A stretch of DNA of 64,000 nucleotides, from the NCBI RefSeq assembly GCF_963678635.1, contig NC_087066.1, forward strand, positions 8,213,954-8,277,953, read 5' to 3'. Both the position numbers and the translations under genes were made by a program. The notes under the pieces are model-generated. The model did no database searches. It was not told where the DNA came from and was given only the letters and a program-made list of their open reading frames with translations. This DNA comes from Symsagittifera roscoffensis (Eukaryota; Xenacoelomorpha; Acoela; Convolutidae). Below, in pieces: positions 57,488-64,000 of this stretch. Position 1 is the stretch's first letter, and every line of letters starts with the position of its first letter.

Positions 57488-58963
57488 GATTTTTTTTCGT
57501 AATGGATTGTTTTTGTACGCCTTGTACAATGCATGATTTTAAAAAGTTCTAAAATCAAAACATTAGCAAATCTAAAAATTTTTAGCAAAATCAAAATTGT
57601 TGCTATTTTCCTTATCTTGTTTGTTGAAAATATGTAGTTAGGCACTTTTTGATGAATTTTGCTTACATAACTGTTAAATTTTTGTGCTAGATTTGAGTAA
57701 CTGCTAGATTTGAGTAACCGGGCTCTTTATAACATATGTTCGATTACGAAAAAGACCCAAAAATATTGACGAAAGAAACTTTTTAAAAAATTTCGGATTT
57801 TGGAAAAAAAACTAACCGTACAACTTCCAATTATAAGAAATCAGTAATCACTGAAATTTCTTGAAATTTTTTTTACCCATAGAACTGCATGAAAAGTGTA
57901 TGATCAAATTTTTTCCATATATCAAAATTGTTTAAATAGCATTTTTGGTCGACATGGGAACATACAGTCAAATTGAATTCAAGTATCAAATTTTTCGCAG
58001 CCGATAGCCAAAAAACTTTCAATTATTTTGCGAACTTCAAGACTTCAAATTACTATTGCAAACTTCAAGGCAAATGATGCGTTAACCAAAACTCGCTTAT
58101 GAAGCGATGTTCAAAGTGCTATTTTTTGTTGGATTAAATTTTTTTCAGCTTTCAGCTGACTCAAGACAAACACCAACACCCAAATGGGCAAAATAAATGA
58201 TGAGAGGAAATTGTCTCAATGACTCATTCCCATTACAGCAAATCGTTATGTTTTTGCTCGGGGAATTTCTTGCAACAAAGTTTTACGTGACTAGCATATG
58301 GCTATTTTCAATTATGATTGAACTGCGTGGTTGAAATTGTTCAAAACAATTATAGGTAATGTCAAACTTGGCCCTTTTCTGATTTTAACTTGGCTGATGT
58401 CTAATTTTGAAAGAAAAACTTCGAATGAATTATTACGATTTGGTCGAAACACAACCTAAATTTTTTTTTACTTATTCCGCCCGAAATTCAAAATTTCAAA
58501 GTAAAGTGACAAACTTTTACTTCAATCTGATTGTTCGCAAAATGAATATTTGACATCTGAATATGCCGAATTGGTCAAAATGTTTGACAAAACATTAAAA
58601 TTAACCTCAAATGAGCTGCGGGGTTTAACCAACTCCGGAAAAAACCACAGAAAATAGTTGCAGTAAAAAAAACCAGCTTCACATCTGCTCAAAGTTCGAC
58701 CTTGTTAGAGATTGACTCTATAGTGAAGTGATTGCATTTGGATTACGCAAACCAATCAATAATCAGTGCACTCGTTGTTTTGATCTCAGCAATAATCAGT
58801 GCAACCATTTTTCTAGCCTTAGATTATACAAAATCGCAAAATTCAGAAAGTTAGACGGAATAAATATAAAAACTTCTGTCTGAGTTGAATGAATACAGTT
58901 GAAACATAGCTGAAATAAAATTCTCTGTCCAAGAAGTAGGCAATTTTGGTCGCGCCAGTAGTT
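57488..58963. other. AT-rich intergenic stretch
   Basis: It holds decayed 55-bp hairpin-family words near 57805-57960. No gene or other repeat is recognised. Confidence 0.35.
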
Positions 58964-59505
58964 GTTCCGACTTTCGATACGAAAATAACGGAATATTTAT
59001 GCTCGGGTGGGTTTTTTTTTTCTTCAGCCAAATTTCGACTTTTTAACTAGCCACTTTTGACGGAATGTTTTTATATCCTTCGAAAGGTATTGTTGTCCTG
59101 ATCTCAAATTTGAAAAGATATTTCAACTGTGATCTTTTTTCGTAAAGTTATGAGGGTTTAAAGTTTGCTGTTTTGGCCATTTTAACCAATTTGCGACAAC
59201 TAACGCGCGATATAATTCGCGCTATTAACGCGTGAGCGGAGATTTAATCCGTCTTAGAAATCGTTCCAAATTGGTTGAAAGAAGCTTGTTTGCCATAATT
59301 AATTTGTTGCAAGGAGCGAAATCTATCCTTTTAGACTTTGTAGGGCGTGTGGGGGGACGATTTTCATTAAAAAATTCAAAATTTAGAAAAAAAATTTTTC
59401 ATTTTGTTTTATTTCATTTAATTTTTTAAATGTTATTACTGCTCCATAAACATTAAAAGGCGGTCGGAACATTCAGGGCTTCGCCCGGAAACGAGTAGTC
59501 TTGTT
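58964..59505 (+). mobile_element. Family A Helentron-like element, full length
   Basis: It opens TTGTTCCGACTTTCGATACG and ends with a worn hairpin (GGGCTTCGCCCGGA), then ACGAGTAGTCTTGTT, 542 bp. Confidence 0.85.
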
Positions 59506-59729
59506 ATTTTAAATAACCTTTTTTCCTTCTTCTTGCTGCGTCGTTTTGATGTTAAGGAAGTGTCAATATAAACATTTCCAACGACTTCTAATGACTAGCG
59601 TAAGCACGATTGGAAAAAGACAGACAGAGGGGGAATTCTCAAATTGATATATCTGTTTTAGCTACGAATACGTTTATCTTGAACTTTTGTCAGCAAAACT
59701 ACTTAATATATCATCCTTTAAGTTTGGAA

Positions 59730-60206
59730 AACAATAAAGAATGTTCCGACCATAGTCTTAAAAAATACAAAAAAGTTTTTTCTAGAGCTTTTTTTTCGGT
59801 ACAAATTTTTTTGAACTTTGAAAAAAAGTGAAAGTTATCCCAAAATGGAGCAAACAAACTCCGAAAACTTACTTTACTTGAGTAAAACTAAGTTTTCACG
59901 GCTTAAATAGGCTTAGGCATTTTAAATAAGCTTTTTAAAAAATTCTTCTCGCCCACCATATTCGCTCGAAATTAAACCAAACACCAAAATTTCAAACAGG
60001 TTTTTCTTGACACTAAGAAATTTGTTTCATAATTTTTAATATTGCTCGAATGACGACTGAAATGTCTTGAACATAATATATCACTCGAACCAATCCGATG
60101 ATTTCTTGTGGTACCTGATTTTGCATGGAAAACAAAAAAACCAAAAAACTAAAACACACCCGAAAACAAAGTTCCTCCCTATTTTCAATGGTCGGAGCAA
60201 AAAAAA
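59730..60206 (-). mobile_element. Family B Helentron-like element, 3' hairpin lost
   Basis: On the plus strand it starts AAAGAATGTTCCGACCATAG and ends TTTTCAATGGTCGGAGC. The interior (TCTTGACACTAAGAAATTTG; CGAATGACGACTGAAATG) matches the other copies. Confidence 0.65.
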
Positions 60207-60469
60207 CTTTCAGAGTGTTTTGGAAAAAGGCATTAATGTGATCTAAGTTCAATTTCGTTCAGGTTTTTCTGTGGTACCTAATTATTTGTGGGAAAAAAAT
60301 GCGCCATTGGAATAACAGAAGCAGTCGAGGACCATTGAAAGCGATTACCAGGTTTTGAGACTTTGTCGAATTATCATAACAGTTTTCACACTGCATAGAT
60401 GAACAATCAAAACATATATCATAATTAAGATTTCAATCATTGTAAAGCTTATCGCTTACGCTCTCTCCA

Positions 60470-60852
60470 TCAGGGATTCGACCCCCTGCCGACCCAAATG
60501 GTCCCCCCTTTGGTACTTTTTAAGAAATCAATTTTTTGCCGACCGACCCTAAAATTTTTCTAAAGGCGCCTTCGGCGCCAATATACACTAACTTTGAGGG
60601 GGAGCGCGTGCCAAAAAAAACGCGTCAAAATTTTTCAAAAAGTGCCTAAAAACGGCTTTTTTGACCTGTTTTTTCAAAAATTTGCCTGCGGCGCAGAAAA
60701 TTTGGCCAAAACAGGGACCTTTTTGTGCTTTAGAAGAGCTCGAAAATCAATTTGGTCGAGCTAAAAAAAACAAGTCGTCAAAATTTTCGAAAATTTTTTG
60801 AAAATATCCCCCCCCCCCCCCCGCTCGAAAAAATCCTAGATCCGCCCCTGAT
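60470..60852 (-). mobile_element. hAT-like MITE, most complete copy
   Basis: On the plus strand it runs CAGGGATTCGACCCCCTGCC, AAAGGCGCCTTCGGCGCC, GAGGGGGAGCGCGTGCC, a 15-C run, and the terminal CCTAGATCCGCCCCTG. The last is the complement of the CAGGGGCGGATCTAGG ends of some hAT (Tip100-type) elements. It has no transposase. Confidence 0.7.
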
Positions 60853-61115
60853 ACTGAGATACTTTTGTGTTTTGATACCATAAAAAATGAACAGTTGGAC
60901 CTGACATTATAGCAGGGAAGGATTTAATCAACCCCCTCAAGAATCCGAACCCAAAGGGTGTTTTTTAATAATATTTTACGACAGCCGATCTCGACCGAAG
61001 AACACTGAATTTATTACCGGAAAACCAGCCGTGCTGATTGCTGATCAAGATCATAAATACGCCAATAAATTAAACGATTGATTTCCGCTTAAACTGAGAA
61101 TTCGTATAATTGAAA

Positions 61116-61172
61116 ATGTCTGCAAACCTGAATGCTGTTAGCAGAACATCAGACGAAGGGAGACAAAATCAG
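61116..61172 (+). CDS. Candidate first coding exon of a gene running off the right side
   Basis: The ATG at 61116 opens a 19-codon frame (MSANLNAVSRTSDEGRQNQ) that ends exactly at a strong CAG|GTAAGG donor in phase 0. An in-frame TAA at 61107-61109 means no longer N-terminus on this exon. It sits in a repeat-poor island (60970-62080), unlike most of the region. A 17-base acceptor-donor interval at about 61254-61270 could be a microexon, but this is weak. No downstream exon is recognised before the window ends, so the product is unknown. Confidence 0.35.
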
Positions 61173-62080
61173 GTAAGGAAAAATGGGGAAAAGTGAGGAA
61201 AAGTGTCAGGAAGAATTTGACACTTCAAATATCTCATCAAAAGAAGTCTTTCAGACGCAACTTAGTAGATGGTAAGAGTGTGTTGATGATGGTAAGAAAG
61301 AAAAAAGAGAGAAAAGCAGAGTGAATTCACATCGATTGATTCAAATCTATCCTATCAACCAATCTATCTATAAACCACTATATTCAGTAGTAACAACCCA
61401 GTGATAAGAATTCGCCTAACCCAATCCCGCCGACCAAAAAGTATCCCCACAATTATATCAAACAATCGCTATATTCTCTCTACCAATTCATTCATAACCG
61501 ATAAAACAAAGCGGTGGAAAAAGAGAGAGAAAAATAAAGAGAAAAATGGTAGCTATTCTGCAGCATTTGTGTTTATATTGGGCCAACATTTTAATGATAC
61601 TTTTGAGCCATTTTCCATTTTAGCTCTATTTTTCGTTTTTTTTCTCTATCCGTCTGTTGGCCTATTCCGATTTCTGTTGTTCTATGGCTGAATTCTATGC
61701 ATAGTTATGCATAGTTAGACATGGAGATAATGCGAGCAAAGGAGCTTCGCGGGGGATTTGGGCGGATAGATTGAGCGAGGTGTATTATCACGAGGTAATG
61801 GTAGACAAAAGGGATAAGGATCAAATGTAGGATAGAGTTGGCGATGCGACAGGAGGGGGAGGCAAGAGGGAGGGGGGGGAGGTTGGGGTGAGGTGAGGTT
61901 GGGGTGAGGGAGGTCAGAGTGCGGTAACTCTAGCTTTAGTCACCCAATTGGTTTTACTTAGTTTGAAAAAATTGAGCTTCAAATTGCCTGCGGTCAATTT
62001 TAATGAGGGATGAGGTCCATAATTTTAAACTGTCACTCAAAGTAAATTAATTGTTGGTATGTCCGTTTAAATTGTCCCGA
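61173..62080 (+). other. Repeat-poor island with a G-rich tract
   Basis: No recognised transposon occurs here. 61850-61915 is a G-rich tract with many GGG runs. The 96-codon frame at 61401-61691 has a hydrophobic end but no recognised similarity. If 61116-61172 is an exon, this is its first intron. Confidence 0.4.
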
Positions 62081-62084
62081 CACA

Positions 62085-62374
62085 TGACAAAAATTTGCAA
62101 GCAAAAATTTGGAAAAAAAACTGTCCAAAAAAGGCGTTTTTAGGCCTTTTTTGGAAAATTTTCACCAAAAAGTTGCGTTTTTTCGGCGCGCGCTCCCCCC
62201 CCCCCTCAAAAATAGAATATATTGGCGCCAAAAGCGCCTTTAGAAAAATTTTAGGGTCGGTTGGCCAAAAATGGATATCTTAAAAATTACCAAAGGGGGA
62301 CCCTTTGGGTCGGCAGGGGGTCAAATCCCAAGAGGGAGGAGCGTCTACCCCCCCCCCTAGATCCGCCCCTGCAC
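62085..62374 (+). mobile_element. hAT-like MITE
   Basis: It runs from the AAAAATTTGCAAGCAAAAAT region through GGCGCGCGCTCCCCC, TATATTGGCGCCAAAAGCGC and GGGTCGGCAGGGGGTC to a poly-C run and TAGATCCGCCCCTG. It is the opposite orientation to the copy at 60470. Confidence 0.65.
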
Positions 62375-62990
62375 TGACACCATTCCAATGATTATTTGTG
62401 GTATCTGATTTTACGTGGAAAACCAAAAAAAAAACTAAAACGCACCCGAATAGAAAGTTCCTCCCCATTTCAATGGTCGGAGCAAAAAAAAATCAGACAA
62501 TTTTGAAAAAGGACATCAATGTGACTTAAGTTCGATTTCGTTCTGGCTTCGCTGTGGTACCTAATTAATCGTGGAAAAAACCCAAAAACGCACAACTGCT
62601 ATAACAGAAGTAGTCGAGGACCATTGAAAGCGATTACTAGGTTTTGAGATTTTTCGGATTATCATAACAGTTTTCACACTGCATAGTTGAACAATCAAGC
62701 CTATTTCATGATTTATATTTCAATCATTATAAAGCTTATCGCTACGAGATTTTACTTGCATGGTAACATTGGTGAAAAACAAGTTCATGTAACAGTATGT
62801 ATTATACTATTATGACTAAGACTCACAGTTATCAGTGCGCTGCTGAAAACATTGGACAAAAATTGAAAAAAAAATTGGCGGTACGTTTGTGTTTTGATAC
62901 CATAAAAAATGAACAGTTGGACCTGACATTATAGCAGGGAAGTGTTTAATCAACCCCCCTCAAGAATACGAACCCTAAGGGTGTTTTTTT
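62375..62990 (+). repeat. Second copy of a duplicated segment (first copy about 60070-60970)
   Basis: Long words match in the same order: GAGGACCATTGAAAGCGATT, CAGTTTTCACACTGCATAG, TTGTGTTTTGATACCATAAA, GGACCTGACATTATAGCAGG and GAACCCTAAGGGTGTTTTTT. The first copy carries a hAT-like MITE where this copy has about 130 bp of other sequence (62755-62885). Confidence 0.75.
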
Positions 62991-63089
62991 CCCTGGGCAA
63001 AATTTTGAAAAACAGGCCTCTGGGTCGGCAGGGGGTCGAATCCCTAAAAGAAAGGACCCCCCCCCCCGTCCCCCTAAGTCCGCCCCTGT
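62985..63089 (+). mobile_element. hAT-like MITE, internally deleted
   Basis: The CCCTGGGCAAAATTTTG word joins directly to GGGTCGGCAGGGGGTCGAA, then a poly-C run and AAGTCCGCCCCTG. Most of the interior is gone. Confidence 0.55.
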
Positions 63090-63274
63090 CTCTTTAACAA
63101 TTGCATTATATTGCAATGGGCTCTTTAACCAAGTGGGCATGTGGCTGAAGGTTGGTATGGCCAGACAAAGTGACTAAAAATGCAGTCAAGGCGTACCAAC
63201 TTTGGTATGGGGTTGACATAGGGCGCAATTCCAAGTTTTAGAAATAGGTTGCGGATCTCAACTTGGGAATCTTG

Positions 63275-63918
63275 TTGTTGCGATCATTGAAAATGGGAAA
63301 AAACTTTGTAACCGGGTGTGTTTTAGTTTTTTTTCATGCAAAATCAGGTACCAAAAATAACTTTCGGACTGGGTTGAGTTATATATCATAAAATAGCCCT
63401 ATCAGTTGTGATTCGAACGACCTTAAAAAATTGAAATTTTTCCCACAGTGTCGAGAAAAAATGGTTTGTAATTTTTGATTTTTGGACTAGTTTCGAGCTA
63501 ATGACCGTATACGCTTGCAATAGCTTATTTAAACCTAATTTCAGCGGTAAAAATTTAGTTTTATTCAAGTGAAGGAAGTTTCTGGAGTTTTTAGCGCAAT
63601 TTTGGGAATCAAAAACTTGAAAATTCAAAAAATTTTGCAAAAAAAATTTGAAAATATGATTTGAAATTTAACAATTTTTTTTTGTTCTTGTTTTTCGTTT
63701 TTCTAGACATTTTTCTTCAAAAACTGTTTTCCAATTGACTCATTTTACTGTTACTCTCAAATGTGCCTAAATTTTATTTTTTTGCTTAGTTTTTTTGGCA
63801 CAACATGTAGAAAAAAACGACAAGTTTTGTTTAAAAAAAAACATTTTTTTTTGTATTTTTCAAAGACTCTGGTCGGAACATTCTGTGCTACTTGCACAAA
63901 TGCCGGCTATCTATGTTA
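63275..63918 (+). mobile_element. Family B Helentron-like element, near complete
   Basis: In this orientation the 5' end reads TTGTTGCGATCATTGAAAAT, with a CATTGAAAATG hairpin. The 3' end reads GGTCGGAACATTC, then the TGTGCTACTTGCACA hairpin, then CCGGCTATCTATGTT. It is directly preceded by CTTGTT, the family A terminus. Confidence 0.7.
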
Positions 63919-64000
63919 TTATTATCTCAAACGCCGTGACTGCATTTTAAGTCTCGAACGAAAATCACGAACTAGGTCGACTTTGTCTGGCCATATCAAA

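Noticed and set aside
61254-61270. 17-base microexon after the candidate first exon
   Set aside because: AG and GT borders occur, but such short intervals are common by chance; not listed as a feature.

Overview
The window is AT-rich, repeat-dense DNA from an invertebrate animal. It has long introns with GT-AG splice sites, a class A G-protein-coupled receptor, non-LTR retrotransposon debris and many short non-autonomous DNA transposons. Nothing bacterial, viral or organellar was seen, and I recognised no rRNA or tRNA gene. I cannot name the phylum from sequence alone.

The one gene I can model from start to stop lies on the minus strand, from the ATG at 34160 to the stop at 12317. Five coding exons (34160-34038, 23468-23192, 22720-21899, 13935-13663, 13332-12317) join in phase across four GT-AG introns. 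They encode an 836-residue seven-helix receptor. Position 2.50 is His instead of Asp, the DRY triplet reads His-Val-Val, and NPxxY reads Tyr-Pro-Leu-Leu-Phe, while the packing prolines and tryptophans and the disulfide cysteines are kept. The second intracellular loop is unusually long and rich in Asn and His. The cytoplasmic tail is about 440 residues and ends in a class I PDZ ligand (ETYL). Introns 1 and 3 are 10.6 and 8.0 kb and hold many transposon copies. The 34.0-37.8 kb region upstream is repeat-poor and has two CpG-rich patches, so it is the likely promoter side.

Three smaller pieces look like exons of other genes: 1327-1213 on the minus strand, 61116-61172 on the plus strand (a possible first coding exon ending at a CAG|GTAAGG donor), and, more weakly, 50407-50225 on the minus strand. 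A decayed non-LTR reverse transcriptase lies at 7.9-8.7 kb. A 184-codon ORF of unknown meaning lies in receptor intron 3.

Most of the rest is mobile DNA. Two families, here called A (about 533 bp; dense at 51.1-59.5 kb) and B (530-640 bp), have different interiors but the same ends: TTGTTCCGAC followed by a hairpin at one end, and GTCGGAACATTC, a second hairpin and a terminal CTTGTT at the other. That layout matches non-autonomous Helentron-type rolling-circle elements. Other families are a hAT-like MITE with CAGGGGCGGATCTAGG ends, a MITE with ACGAGGCCAAACTGT ends, two foldback elements (4.5-4.9 and 50.4-51.1 kb), a 125-bp MITE and a family of about 55-bp hairpins. Three local duplications (14.9-16.85, 39.1-41.7 and 60.05-63.0 kb) each carry a later insertion or replacement in one copy. 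A 200-bp assembly gap lies at 48480-48679, beside a near-perfect palindrome.
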